Part shown: positions 45,250 to 58,361 of the stretch, in pieces | How the letters are laid out: every line of letters begins with the position of its first letter | How positions within the stretch are numbered: the stretch's first letter is position 1 | DNA from: Liquidambar formosana | Lineage: Eukaryota > Streptophyta > Magnoliopsida > Saxifragales > Altingiaceae | Length of the DNA stretch: 64,000 nt | Assembly: GCA_039720395.1 (NCBI GenBank) | Contig: CM077829.1 | Location: 26,125,842 to 26,189,841, forward strand | Direction of reading: 5' to 3' | Position numbers and translations under genes: made by a program | Notes under the pieces: model-generated | What the model saw: only the letters and a program-made list of their open reading frames with translations | Database searches by the model: none | Told to the model about the DNA's origin: nothing

Positions 45250-48200
45250 TCAAACATGATATTTCTTCAATTGATCCAAATTAGTTGGACGAGCGAACTC
45301 AATTCCATCTAAATCCATGAGGCGAACAGCCCCTGCTGGCAATATCTCTTTGATGATGTATGGCCCACCCCAACTTGGCTTGAATTTTCCCCGCGGATCG
45401 AACACTGGAGCTCTGATTTCTTTCAACACTACATCCCCTTTCTTTAGACCTCGATCTTTGACATGCTTGTTGAATGCTCTGGCAACTCTCCGTTGATACC
45501 CCTGAACATGATACAGCGCCCTTAAACGCCTTTCATCCAGCAAAGCTAACTCATCATAGCGGCTCTTAACCCAGTCCACTTCTGTTATCTGGCTCTCCAC
45601 GGCAACTCTTAGTGAAGGAACTTCCAATTCAACTGGCAACACGGCCTCCATTCCATAAACTAGAGAATAAGGGGTAGCCCCTGTTGACGACCTTATTGAT
45701 GTTCTGTAACCCCATAGAGCCAATGGCAACTTCTTATGCCAGTCTGTGTGTGAGTCCGCAGTCTTCTGTAGTATCTTCTTGATGTTCTTGTTAGCTGCTT
45801 CCACCGCTCCATTAGTCTGAGGATGGTATGGTGACGACAGATGGTGGGCTATGCCATATTTTTGCAAGAGCTCATGGGTTTCTTTCTGAAAGTGCTGGCC
45901 ATTGTCTGAGATAACTTCATGCGGTACCCCATATCGATAGATGATGCTGTGCTGTATGAACTGTGCTACCTTCTTGGAATTCAAGGTCTTGAAGGACGCT
46001 GCTTCCACCCACTTAGTGAAGTAGTCGATGGCGACCAGGATGTATTCATGCCCATTTGATGCCTTTGGCTTGATCTGTCCGATGATATCTATCCCCCATA
46101 CCGCGAATGGCCAAGGTGATGACATACTCGTTAAAGGCATAGAAGGCAAATGTTGTCCACTAGCGAACAGTTGGCATTTGTGGCACTTCTTGACATGTAT
46201 GTGGCAGTCCCTTTCCATGGTAGACCAATAATAGCCTAACCTCATGATTTTCTTAGCTAACATATAGCCATTCATATGCGGAGCCCCTGTCCCTTCATGG
46301 ATTTCTTTAATCAGATGCTCGGCTTCCTCCTCGGTGACACACAGCAGGTGGATCCCGTCGTATGATCTCCGATATAGCTTTCCTCCACAAAGTACATAGT
46401 GACTCGCCAACCGCCTTAGGGTTTTTCTATCGATACGAGATGCTCCTTCTGGGTATTCCCTTTCTTCAATGAACTTCTTTATGTCATGGAACCACGGACG
46501 ACCATCATTTACCTCTCCTCCTCGGATTGCACAACAGTACACAAGCTTGTCTCGGCATTCTATCACCAACGGCTTCACATTTCCCCCTTCAGGTATCTCC
46601 ACCATGGATGCTAGGGTCGCCAAGGCATCGGCGAACTGGTTCTTGTTCCTTGAAAGGTAGTTAAATTCTATCTCTGAGAACTCCTTGGTTAGAGCTTCCA
46701 GGTAGGCATGGTAGGGTAGCAGCTTCTCATCTCGAGTTTTCCATTCCCCTTTTATCTGACAGATGATTAGCGCCGAGTCCCCGAACACTTCTAATTCTTT
46801 GATCCCCAATTCAAGTGCCGCTTCCAGTGCTAGGATACAGGCCTCATACTCAGCAATGTTGTTGGTAGCTTCGAACCCCAACTTGACCGCCAACGGTGTA
46901 AATGCCTCTTCGGGTGAGACCAGCAGGACTCCTATCCCATAACCTTTCTTATTGGCTGCCCCATCGAAGTATACTCTCCAAGTTTTTCTACCAATCTCTA
47001 GCACGTCCTCGTCTGGGAATTGATCGTTGAACGGAGCGGATGATGACACCGGACAGCTGGCTAGGTAGTCTGCGATGACGCTTCCCTTGATAGACTTCTG
47101 ATTCACGTACTTGATGTCGAATTCATTGAGGAGAATTGACCATCGAGCAGTTCTGAATGACAATACTGGCCTTTCTACCAGGTACTTCAATGGGTCCATG
47201 CGACTTATCAAGAACACTTCGAAGGACATCATATAGTGCCGGAGTTTCTGCGTCGCCCATACTAGTGCCACACAAGCCTTTTCAATTGCATTGTACTTCA
47301 CTTCATAGTCTGTCATTTTCTTGCTTAAGTAATAAATGGCATTCTCCTTTGTAGATCCTTCGAGATATTGAGCTAACAAAGCTCCCGTCGCGGTTTCGGT
47401 GACCGTTAAGTATAACAAAAGCGGCGCACCTTGCCGTGGGGGAACTAAGATTGGAGGATTGCTCAAGTATCTCTTAATGGTCTCAAAGGCCTCTTGGCAT
47501 TCTTCGTTCCATACTTTTGGCACACCTTTCTTAAGCAATTTGAAGATTGGTTCGCAAACCATGGTCAAGTTGGCAATGAATCGGCTTATGTATTGAACTC
47601 TTCCCAGAAAACCCCGGATCTGCTTCTCAGTGCTAGGCGGCTCCATCTCCACAATAGCTTTTATCTTCCCTGGGTCCACTTCGATACCTCTCTGAGTGAT
47701 CATAAACCCCAATAACTTGCCTGCAGTGACACCAAAAGCGCACTTCTATGGGTTGAGACGGAGATTGTACTTTTTTGCTCGCTCTAGGAATTTCTCTAGT
47801 GCCTTGAAATGCCTTTCTCTATCCACGGACTTTATGATCATATCATCGACATAAACCTCGACTTCCTTATGGATCATATCATGCAATAAGGTCGTAGATG
47901 CTCTTTGGTAAGTAGCCCCAGCGTTTCTTAAGCCAAAAGGCATTACCTTGTAACAGTACGTTCCCCATTGTGTGATAAAGGCTGTTTTCTCCATGTCTTG
48001 AGGCGCCATCTTTATCTGGTTATACCCGGAGAATCCGTCCATGAAGGAGAGGAGTGCATGTCCCACTGTACTATCCACCAACACGTCGATATGGGGTAAA
48101 GGGAAGTCATCCTTAGGGCTCGCGGCGTTGAGATCTCGGAAATCGACACACATCCTTACTTTCCCATCTTTTTTAGGCACAGGCACTATATTTGACAACC

Positions 48201-48628
48201 ATTCGGGGTACTCCACAACTTGGAGGAAACCCGCGTCTAGTTGTTTAGTTACCTCTTCTTTTACTTTTAGAGCCCATTCTGGTTTTAATCTTCTGAGTTT
48301 CTGCTTTACCGGCTTCTTTAGGGAATTAGTGGGGATATAGTGTTGCACAATATCGGGGTCGATGCCAGGCATGTCTTCATAAGACCATGCAAAAGCCATA
48401 ATGTTGGCTTTCAAGAGGGAGATCATCTTTTCTTTTTCAACGGGGGAGAGGGTTTTCCCAATTTTAACTATTCTTGGCAATTCATTCAACCCTAAGTTGA
48501 TTGATTCCAATTCATCCATATTAGGTTCGGTGACGCCCCTTTTCCTTTGCTCAACGAGCTCCGGGGGGACATCGTTCCTAGGATCTATATCCATGCCATA
48601 AATATCCATAGAGGAGAGAAAAGAGACA
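45250..48628 (-). pseudogene. pol: pol of element B: RT, RNase H, archaeal-type RNase H, integrase (one stop)
   Basis: ATG at 48609 (MDIYGMDID); stop at 45250. One nonsense codon, TAG at 47746-47748, replaces the Gln of LNPQKCAFG just after the RT catalytic YVDD block; the frame continues unchanged on both sides, through VTAGKLLGFMITQRG. Everything else is open: Ty3 RNase H, archaeal-type RNase H with the four acidic residues, HHCC zinc region, DDE integrase core, and the C-terminal GPY-type module (GGPYIIKEILPAGAVRLMDL), which is cut off in A. This is the better-preserved pol of the two. Confidence 0.93.
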
Positions 48629-48799
48629 CTGCATATATAGAGAAAGAAAGCACACTTTATTGACTAGGAATAATGGGAATGACACACAAAAGAAAGAAGG
48701 AAAACAAACAAATCTGTATTAATACTATGACTCCACAAAGTGAGTAAAGTAGATACATCTTATTGAATTAGGGAAATATTACTAAACTAAGACACCTAC
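48629..48799 (-). other. Probable intron between gag-protease and pol of B
   Basis: Minus-strand donor GTAGGTGTC and acceptor ATATGCAG, 171 bases, as in A. The flanking sequence, the shared stop codon and the frame relation are all conserved. Confidence 0.72.
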
Positions 48800-50354
48800 A
48801 AGCTGCTATCAAGTAGGCCAAGGTCTTCTTCTTCATGGATCTCCGCAACGACACCACATTCAAGGTACCAATTCAGGAGTGGCAAGGTAGCATGGCTAAT
48901 GGACGAACCCTGGAGTTCTTCAATGGTCGAGTCTTCTATGATGAGGATCATGTCTTGGAACATTTCAGTCATAGCCCCTGCATCAAGGTTCTCTGCCCAG
49001 TCCTCCTCTTTCTTTTCCCAGAACTCATCATTGATGGCATCATCATCCACCATTTCAGCTATGATTGGATACCATTCGGTGAAGAAGATTTCAAAACCCG
49101 GAACTCGGATCTTGGTAGCTTGGTCAAAGGTGGGCTCTGGAAACCCGCAATATAGAAAATCATCCCCTTCTTTGACGAAGTAACCATTCAAAGTAGGTCG
49201 ATATGGCGAGATCTTCAGGTCTGGCACCCTTCCCTCGGCTTTGGCTCTTACTTTCTCTTTGTTCCTCTTCAGCATTTCCGCATAATCATTTTTGGAGGGC
49301 TCATATCCTAACCCAAAAGTATATGAGGTGACACGGCTTTGAATAGACGTAGGGATCCCTTGTTGGCGACGCCCTAGCCCCATGCCTGGGAAGAAACTCA
49401 TCCTTCTCATGATTTCACCAACATGCAAGTTGCCATGGGGGCAAAAGTCCAAGGGTATTAATTCACCCTTTTCGAGCTCTTTCTCAATGCATTGGACATA
49501 GTCAAACCCAGATAGCGGTATCGCTGCTGATTCGGGTTGTATCTCACATATAGGCACACCTGCGAGTTTCAATTCATAGTCCCCTTGAAGCGTTACTATG
49601 GCTCCTTCATAAGGAAACTTCACCTTTTGATGGAGTGAAGATGGCACAGCCCCAGCAGGATGGATCCAAGGTTGGCCCAACAACAAGTTGAAATATGACG
49701 GCACATCCAACACTTGGAATTCCACCCTAAATTCAGTGGGTCCTATGATAAGAGGCAAAGTAACTACCCCTATTACTTCTCGGCGGGTGTTGTCATAAGC
49801 TCTTACGGTCTGCCCAGATGGCGTGAAATCAGTGGGTCCCAAACCCAAAACAGTGGCAGTTCGGAGAGGACATACATTCAGTGCGGACCCATTGTCGATA
49901 AGAACGGTGGGAACCCTCTTCCCCATAGTGTCAAAGGTCACATAGAGAGCTTGAGAATAGCTCGGCCCGCTTTTAGGTAGGTCTACATCGGTGAACACGA
50001 TGGTTGAGTTCTTGGGAGTTGGATTCACCAAATGTACCAATCCCTCGGGGGATGTGTCAACAGGCACTTGTATCTGATTCAACAGTTTCAACACGGTCTG
50101 TCTGTGCTTATGCGAGGCCATGAGCAAACCCCAAATAGTAATGTTGGCATTGGTCTTCTTCAGCTGCCTAAGCACTTCATCCTCTTCTTCTTGCAAGCTA
50201 GGACGCCTCTGTCCTTCCAAATCTTCCAACGGATTCTCAGATTCTAGGTGGGGAGGCTTGAAATGGCGACCCCCTCTGGTTATATGGTCCAACTCATCAT
50301 CGCTAGCCCATATGTCATGGACTTCCTCGGAGTCATTCATCAAGTCATCCCATT

Positions 50355-53131
50355 TGTCACACCCCATTTTTGCACCACCTTACTAGGGCTCATCATTTCA
50401 TGCATGTTTGTGTTTTGTTTTTGAGTCTAGTCACTTGCATTAGTTTTCTAGAGTCACAAGGACAATGGATATGAATTTTGGTTCAAATTGGAGTTGATCT
50501 TGAGGGATAATAAGAGCTTTTGTGACTTGAGGGGCATAATCGTCTTTTAAGTCCCAAACTTTTCATTTGACCTTGGAATGATCTCCAAATTGTCAATTGG
50601 AGTTCATATGGATGCATATGAGGTATTTCTAGGTTCAATTTGGTAAGTCAATGGCTCGGGATTAAAATGGCTCGATGTAGTTCAAGTTGGTTAATTGACC
50701 CTTCCTTGGGTTAGCTCTAATTGACTCACAATTACAAACCAAATCTTTTCAAATTGACTTTCATTAGTCATCATTTTGTACCGATTGTCATCTTAAGTCC
50801 CGTGGCCCTGATGATGAGTTTAGTGTGGTTATTTACGGATTATCCTTGAAGAATTAGTGCGAATCACAGCATGAGATTTTTGGTTAAAATGAAAAAAAAA
50901 ATTATTTTATTAAATTAGCCATTTTTATCATGACACTAACACGTGTACGTATGTGATGAGTGTGTGTACGCACATACGATACATGTGCATGCGTGTTAGC
51001 GGTCAGTCTCCCAATTTTTATAAAAGACAATTTCCTTTTCCTATTCAGATTAGAAGTCTTTTATCATTATAAAATACCTTTTGATTATTCTCCAAGGAAA
51101 CCTAGTCCAGGAAGGAAAGGGAAACTCCAGATTTCAGCTATAAATACTCTCTTAATGTCTTTAAACAAGGGAGAGGAGAAGAGGGTTTGGAGGGAGTGAA
51201 ATTCGTCATAATTCAGCAGCAGATTTTCTGAAAACCAGCAGTCGTATTTTAATCATAACTTTTTCATCCGAAGTCAGAATTTGATGAAATTGATCTTGTT
51301 AGAAAGATAATTCAATTCTCTACAACTTTATATTTCACAAGCTTTGTCGAAATCCAACGTTTTCATACCCAAAAACGCGATTGAAGTTGCTGCTGCTGCA
51401 AAGTGACGAGAATCACTTTTTCTTTTCTCTTGTTCTCTTTTTGTTTTCTATTTCTTTTCAAAGTTGAGTGAGTTTTGATCTCTTTGCTGTGATACCACTT
51501 TGACAAAGAGGAGGATTCATGTTGGTTTGATTCACTCTAAAGACCTGAGGAGCCACGAACAATTACAAACACAAGGGGAGCCACTTCCTAAGGTATTCTC
51601 CTTCTCTATTCAAGCTTAAACTAGGTTCTCATATGGGTTAGGCTTATTGCATGTTAAAGGTGACTTTTTTATCATGTATTAACACTCTAGCTAGTTAATA
51701 TACATGGAATATCTATTTTTTTATCTACTGTTTAGCATGCTTTAGGGCTGTCCTTTAGGTTTTTAATGCATAGTTATGATTCTTGTGCTCCTGTTTGTCC
51801 TTGTGCTAGGATTAGTGTCATTGCATGTTAGAGTTAGGATTTTCATCATGTTATATTGCTTTAGTTAGTTAATATGCATGATTTAATTTCTGTTTAGTTT
51901 GGTTTTAGCATGATTAAAGTATGTTTTGTATGTTTTTAAGCATATTTGTGAGTTTAGGGTTTTAGAGTCATTGTTTTGTGTTTGTTTTCATATAGCATGA
52001 TAAAGTAGACTTTTTTATTTGGTTTTTCTTCGTGTTTGCTGTATATGTTTTTCATATGGAGTAAACATGATAGTTTTGCATGCATGTTAGTATGTTTTAG
52101 GGTTTTTATGCATGATATGGTTCTAGGAATATGTTAGGACTTATTATTGTTCGCTGTGTTGCTGTTAGCATGCTTAGTGGATGATTTTTAGGCCATAATA
52201 CTATTCTGTCCAGATTTGCATGTTAGTGTTTTTGCATGGTTTTGAGCACTTGTAAGGGTGCAAATAGGTGTGGTATTTGTCCTATGGCAAATAGGGCTGC
52301 TTATGTCTGAAATGGCTAAATGCTTGGAGCTAATTGCGCTCAGGTAAGTGGGTGTGAAGGTGCCCCAATTCACCTTTCTTCTTAACTCATTCTCTTCTCC
52401 CTATCTAGGGTTAATTTTTAATACAAGTCCTATGGTTTAATTAGAGGTTTCCTTAACCAACAAAATTCTGGTTTTTATTAAAGTTTCCATTTTGTGGATT
52501 TCTTTCCTAAAATCAAACTTTCTATCAAATTCAACTCTTTTGATCAAATAAGGAAACCTAGGGTTTTAACCATAGGTTTATATTAGGTCTTAACCCTAAT
52601 TCTAATCGAACTACGTGGACTTTGATCCATGTATTTCGTTGCATGGTACGTAGGCGCTCTTCGTGAGGCTCAAGTCCGTTCTAGGATCCAAGCATCCTAG
52701 GTTTATTTATGCTTTCTTTTCTTCTTTTTATTTTCTGTTTTTATTTGCTTATTATGCATGGATGGATGAATGAAATATATGATATGCATGCAATTCTTGT
52801 GATGATATACTTGCTGATTTTTGTATGGAAAGACTTTAATTTAGCCCAAATGAACTGAGAGACCGAAAGGGTGACATGGGTGCCTATAGGCTTTGCCTAG
52901 AACCTTCCCATGTCATAACTTAGCCTCCGAATCCCCGATTTCTTTGGTTTTCAAAAGATTGGTTTTTGCCTTTCCTTTTTTTATGGAGTCATTCAAATTG
53001 TTTTCCTAAAACAAACTATTTTTAGGGTTTTCCTTGTTTCCTTTAAAAAATAAGGTGGCGACTCCTTTCCTTTTCTTTTTCAAACCCACTTTCTTTTCAA
53101 TCCCTCGTGCGCCCAATTTCCGGGGTTCACA
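50355..53131 (+). repeat. Solo LTR C (Tat group 1) inside element B gag-protease
   Basis: TGTCACACCCC to TTCACA, 2777 bp, flanked by CCATT (50350-50354, 53132-53136); removing it restores the order seen in A near 20025. Orientation is opposite to B. It lacks about 146 bases near the block missing from B's LTRs, with different breakpoints (51588 junction), and near 50779-50808 it carries a segment not matching A. TATA box at 51139-51146. Confidence 0.96.
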
Positions 53132-54280
53132 CCATTCTATCATGTCGATGCTCTCCATCTCTGTCGGCAAGTCATCCCAACCTGAAGGGACTATCGGCTC
53201 ATCTAATATCGGACTTGGGCTTGAGTACAGCACATAGTAATCATATTTCCCCGATGCTTCACCTAATCGGCCAACCTGAGGATCCCCTGCTTCATATCTT
53301 TCTTTCAGCTCTTGTTGGATAGATTTCTTTGGCAACAACAAAACCTTTTGGTCAATGAGGTCTTGGATGATCTTCTTTAGTATAGAACAAGCCTCGGTGT
53401 CATGGCCGGGTGCACGATGGTATTGGCAATATTGGTGAGGGGTTGATGGTCTTGGCTTTGGTGGAAGTGGCATGATAAGGCTGTTATTGCGGCAAATGGT
53501 GAAGAGACGGGTTAAGGTCATGGGGAGCGGAGTGTATTGTCTTATGGGATGGCGAGGGCGAGAGGATTCAACCCCAATGGCATTTATGGTGTTAGGTGGG
53601 GGTGTGTTGTTGTGTGATGGGAGAGGATTACGGGTGACATTTGGACGGGTTGGTGGTGAAATGACTTGCTTGTCAATGAGGTATTGGACTTGGTGGCGAA
53701 GGCGAATACAGCGATTGGTGGCATGGCCTTTGGATTGGTGGTACTTGCAGTACTCATTCTCATTATAGCTATTGGGTAAGGGATTTGGTGGAGGTCTTGG
53801 GTCGAGTGGCTTCAACAGGTCACGACTTATGAGCTTTTCAAGGACTCTTTCGAGTGGCATGAATAGGTCAGTGAATTGGCGAGGTGGGTTGACATCATTG
53901 AGAGAAAAGGGTTGGATTGGTTGAGTTATGGTGTTGACCTCGGCATTGTTCTTCCCAGTAAAGTTTGTCTTGCGACTCCTCACTTCCTCAGTCTTGATTG
54001 TCCCATCATTGATAGCATCTTCAACCTGCGTGCCAGCCCCAATGAGAGCTTTGAAATTTGGGAAATAGTGGGCAAATAGGTGCTTGTGATACACGGGCAG
54101 CAGGTTCTTAACCACTAACTGAATTTGGTCCTCCTCATTCGGCCTATCCGTCATTCTCGACGCCTTTTGTCTCCACCTTGTAATGTAAGCGGAGAAAGTT
54201 TCATGAGCCCCTTGCTTGGTAGTTTCTAGGTCCCTTCGAGTAACGTCCACCTCTGTGTTATACTTGTAGTGCTCTGAAAA

Positions 54281-54306
54281 CTCATTATAGCTCTTGGGTA
54301 AGGGAT
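54281..54306 (-). other. Deletion with templated filler in gag of element B
   Basis: On the minus strand the junction reads ATCCCTTACCCAAGAGCTAT then AATGAG. The same sequence, with one difference, occurs about 500 bp downstream in gag (A 19378-19403; B near 53765-53790). It is flanked by short shared words (ATCCCT, AATGAG) that match the deletion borders. Confidence 0.75.
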
Positions 54307-54701
54307 AGAGTCCGCACATCGACCATGTCATCAGCCCTGCGAATCCCTTTTATGGTTCTCTCCAAAGCTTCTACCTTGCTAGCTAACACGGAATCACTGC
54401 TAGTACCTTTCCCCTTGGCTTCCCCTTCTAGGTTGGTGACCTCAAGTTTCGAGCTACTTTCCCCCCTTGTCTTGGTGTTCTCATTGGAATGAGGTCCCTC
54501 TTCGGTGCCAGCCCCATGAGGTATACCCGAGGAATGGGCCTTAGAGCCATTTTGTTCAAGATCCGCCATCTTCTGTTGGTTCTCTTGAGCCATTTTCAAT
54601 GCGGTATCGGATGTCTCGGCGGTATGGTCAAGCTTGGTCATGATGGCTTTCAGGCAAGCCTCAAGGTCAAAGTGCCCCTCACTAGTTCTTTCGTCGGCCA
54701 T

Positions 54702-55556
54702 GTCTGTCTGATGGGTAGACTCAACACTCACTAGACGCCCTTGTGGATTGCGGATCCAAGCCAGCACGTCTATGGATAGAAAAGTTTTAACCTTTAGCCT
54801 AAGGATCTGTCCTAAACCTCCATATTTTCCTTAATGAATTCGGTCTCTACACCATGTTCAATTAATTCATTCCTTTTATCCAATTACCTTTACAGGGGTC
54901 ATGGATTAAGGGTATATTTTAAAGAATAGGGCATAGAATCCTTTAATTAGGTTTAATTAATCCCCTAGGACTAGCACATCACAAACATAGCTTTACATCC
55001 TATTTCCTTAATTTATTCCTCCTAACCCATGGCCTTAACGAAGGCTAGGGTTTAAAGGTCTATATTAAGGGCATAAGATATAAAGCCTCACACCACAAAC
55101 ACGGCATAGCATCATTACAAACAATTGTGGGTGCATAAAGGTGAGACCGTAGTGTCCTACAAGTCTGTCTATATGGACTAATGATAAGGGTAGGCTAGGG
55201 TCCTTCACTTGCTTGAGCAATCCTTATACCTAACCACATGTGGCATCAGGAACGCCGCGTGGGTCCAGCAGTACGTGATTAACTCATTTAATATACCCAA
55301 GGGCAAGCCCAAGGGTACTAGGCAAGAGAGGTTGATAGCTTTCGCCCCAACACATGGAATCAGGAAAACCAAGGTTGAGACTAGGCCGATCGTTGGCAAG
55401 GATACATCGAGGGACATTGATCCTAACATGCAAGAGTTTGCGCACACAATGCAATAAATGAAAGCACACAATCAAGCGGATGCAATGTGATTGATTTTAA
55501 TTAAACATAAGAAATTAACCTAGCCCAATTAAACTTTATAGAGTCTAGCCCACAAA
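54702..55556 (-). other. Element B untranslated leader
   Basis: Counterpart of 17389-18243 with scattered substitutions. Short open frames on both strands (55205-55471 minus, 55209-55457 plus) lack recognisable domains. Confidence 0.6.
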
Positions 55557-55574
55557 TCCCCAGTGGAGTCGCCA
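55557..55574 (-). other. Primer-binding site of element B
   Basis: TGGCGACTCCACTGGGGA on the minus strand, three bases inside the 5' LTR border. One base differs from A. Confidence 0.8.
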
Positions 55575-55577
55575 AAC

Positions 55578-58361
55578 TGTGAACCCCGGAAATTGGGCCC
55601 ACAAGGGATTGAAAGAAAATGGATTTGAAAAAGAAAAAGGAAAAGGAGTCGCCACCTTATTTTTTAAAGGAAACAAGGAAAACCCTAAAAACCAATTTTG
55701 TTTTAAGAAAACAAAAGAATGACTCCATGTTTAAAAAGGAAAGGCAAAAATAGTCTTTTGGAAACCAAAGAAATCGGGGATTCGGAGGCTAAGTTATGAC
55801 ATGGGAAGGTTCTAGGCAAAGCCTATAGGCACCCATGTCACCCTTTCGGTCTCTCAGTTCATTTGGGCTAAATTAAGATCTTTCCCATACAAAAATCAGC
55901 AAGTATATCATCACAAGAATTGCATGCATATCATATATTTCATTCATCCATCCATGCATAATAAGCAAAAAAAACAGAAAATAAAGAAAAAGAAAACAAA
56001 ACAAAAATAAACCTAGGATGCTTGGATCCTAGAACGGACTTGAGCCTCACGAAGAGCGCCTACGTACCATGCAGCGAAATACGTGGATCAAAGTCCACGT
56101 AGTTCGATTAGAATTAGGGTTAAGACCTAATATAAACCTATGGTTAAAACCCTAGGTTTCCTTATTTGATCAAAAGAGTTGAATATGATAGAAAGTTTGA
56201 TTTTAGGAAAGAAATCCACAAAATGGAAACTTTAATAAAAACCAGAATTTTGTTGGTTAAGGAAACCTCTAATTAAACCATAGGATCATATTAAAAACTA
56301 ACCCTAAATAGGGAGAGGAGAATGAGTTAAGAAGAAAGGTGAATTGGGGCACCTTCACACCCACTTACCTGAGCGCAATTAGCTCCAAGCATTTAGCCAT
56401 TTCAGACATAAGCAGCCCTATTTGCCATAGGACAAATACCATACCTATTTGCACCCTTACAAGTGCTCAAAACCATGCAAAAACACTAACATGCAAATCT
56501 GGACAGAATAGTATTATGACCTAAAATCATCCACTAAGCATGCCAATAGCAAAAACAGCGAACAATAATAAGTCCTAACATATTCCTAGAACCATATCAT
56601 GCATAAAAACCCTAAAACATACTAACATGCATGCAAAACTATCATGTTTACTCCATATGAAAAACATATACAGCAAACACGAAGAAAAACCAATAAAAAA
56701 GTCTACTTTATCATGCTATATGAAAACAAACACGAAACAATGACTCTAAAACCCTAAACTCACAAATATGCTTAAAGACATACAAAACATACTTTAATCA
56801 TGCAAAAACCAAACTAAACAGAAATTAAATCATGCATATTAACTAACTAAAGCAATATAACATGATGAAAATCCTAACTCTAACATGCAATGACACTAAT
56901 CCTAACACAAGGACAATAGGAGCACACGAATCATAACTATGCATTAAAAACCTAAAGGACAGCCCTAAAGCATGCTAAACAGTAGATAAACAATAGATAT
57001 TCCATGTATATTAACTAGCTAGAGTGTTAATACATGATAAAAAAGTCACCTTTAACATGCAATAGGCCTAACCCATATGAAAACCTAGTTTAAGCTTGAA
57101 TAGAGAAGGAGAATACCTTAGGAAGGGCCTTCCTTGTGTTTGTAATTGTTCGTGGCTCCTCAGGTCTTTAGAGTGAATCAAACCAACACGAATCCTCCTC
57201 TTTGTCAAAGTGGTATCACAGCAAAGAGATCAAAACTCACTCAACTTTGAAAAGAAATAGAAAACAAAAAGAGAACAAGAGAAAAGAAAAGTGATTTTCG
57301 TCACTTTGCAGCAGCAGCAACTTCAATCGCGTTTTTGGGTATGAAAACGTTGGATTTGGACAAAGCTTGTGAAATACAAAGTTGTAGAGAATTGAATTAT
57401 CTTTCTAACAAGAGCAATTTCATCAAATTCTAACTTCGGATGAAAAAGTTATGATTACAATACGATTGCTGGTTTTCAGAAAATCTGCTGCTGAATTATG
57501 ACGAATTTCACTCCCTCTAAACCCTCTTCTCCTCTCCCTTGTTTAAAGACATTAAGAGAGTATTTATAGCTGAAACCTGGAGTTTCCCTTTCCTTCCTGG
57601 ACTAGGTTTCCTTGGAGAATAATCAAAAGGTATTTTATAATGATAAAAGACTTCTAATCTGAATAGGAAAAGGAAATTGTCTTTTATAAAAATTGGGAGA
57701 CTGACCGCTAACACGCATGCACATGTATCGTATGTGCGTACACACACTCATCACATACGTACACGTGTTAGTGTCATGATAAAAATGGCTAATTTAATAA
57801 AATAATTTTCTTTTCATTTTAACCAAAAATCTCATGCTGTGATTCGCACTAATTCTTCAAGGATAATCCGTAAATAACCACACTAAACTCATCATCAGGC
57901 CATATCAAAATTGAACTTCATGAAACACTTTTGAGGGTAAAATGATGACTAATGAAAGTCAATTTGAAAAGATTTGGTTGGTAATTGTGAGTCAATTAGA
58001 GCTAACCCAAGGAAGGGTCAATTAACCAACTTGAACCACATCGAGCCATTTTAATCCCGAGCCATTGACTTACCAAATTGACACTAAAAATACCTCTTAT
58101 GCATCCATATGAACTCCAATTGACAATTTGGAGATCATTCCAAGGTCAAATGAAAAGTTTGGGACTTAAAAGACGATTATGCCCCTCAAGTCACAAAAGC
58201 TCTTATTATCCCTCAAGATCAACTCCAATTTGAACCAAAATTCATATCCATTGTCCTTGTGACTCTAGAAAACTAATGCAAGTGACTAGACTCAAAAACA
58301 AAACAAAAACATGCATGAAATGATGAGCCCTAGTAAGGTGGTGCAAAAATGGGGTGTGACA
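55578..58361 (-). repeat. Element B 5' LTR
   Basis: 2784 bp, ending at 58361 followed by the duplicated GTAAT. TATA box on the minus strand at 57561-57568. Shares the 147 bp deletion with the 3' LTR, so the deletion was present before insertion. Confidence 0.95.

Larger units (their letters stand above)
48796..54701 (-). pseudogene. gag-pro: gag-protease of element B, split by solo LTR C and a gag deletion
   Basis: Starts at ATG 54699-54701 (MADERTSEG). The N-terminal part is open to about 54307. About 229 bases of the Gag core (A 18645-18873) are then replaced by short filler, shifting the frame. The frame carrying the Gag C-terminal part and both C-X3-H-X4-H-X4-C motifs resumes (YKYNTEVDVTRRD) and is open to 53137, where solo LTR C interrupts. 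Past it (50349-48796) the protease (VLIDNGSALNV, about 49890-49910) and the G-patch-like MGLGRRQQGI are open to the shared TAG. The three premature stops of A are absent here. Confidence 0.9.
38285..58361 (-). mobile_element. Element B: full-length Tat retrotransposon with a nested solo LTR
   Basis: The minus-strand counterpart of element A: LTRs at 55578-58361 (5') and 38285-41070 (3'), flanked by GTAAT (38280-38284, 58362-58366). Same gene order, including the antisense gene and hairpin array. Differences from A: LTRs lack a 147 bp block; gag has a deletion with filler (54281-54306); solo LTR C interrupts gag-protease; pol has one nonsense codon. None of A's lesions is shared, so the two decayed independently. 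It sits in copia F's 3' LTR. Confidence 0.97.

Noticed and set aside
55209..55457. A gene on the plus strand in element B's leader
   Set aside because: Same open-frame artefact as 17488-17736, without promoter or domain.
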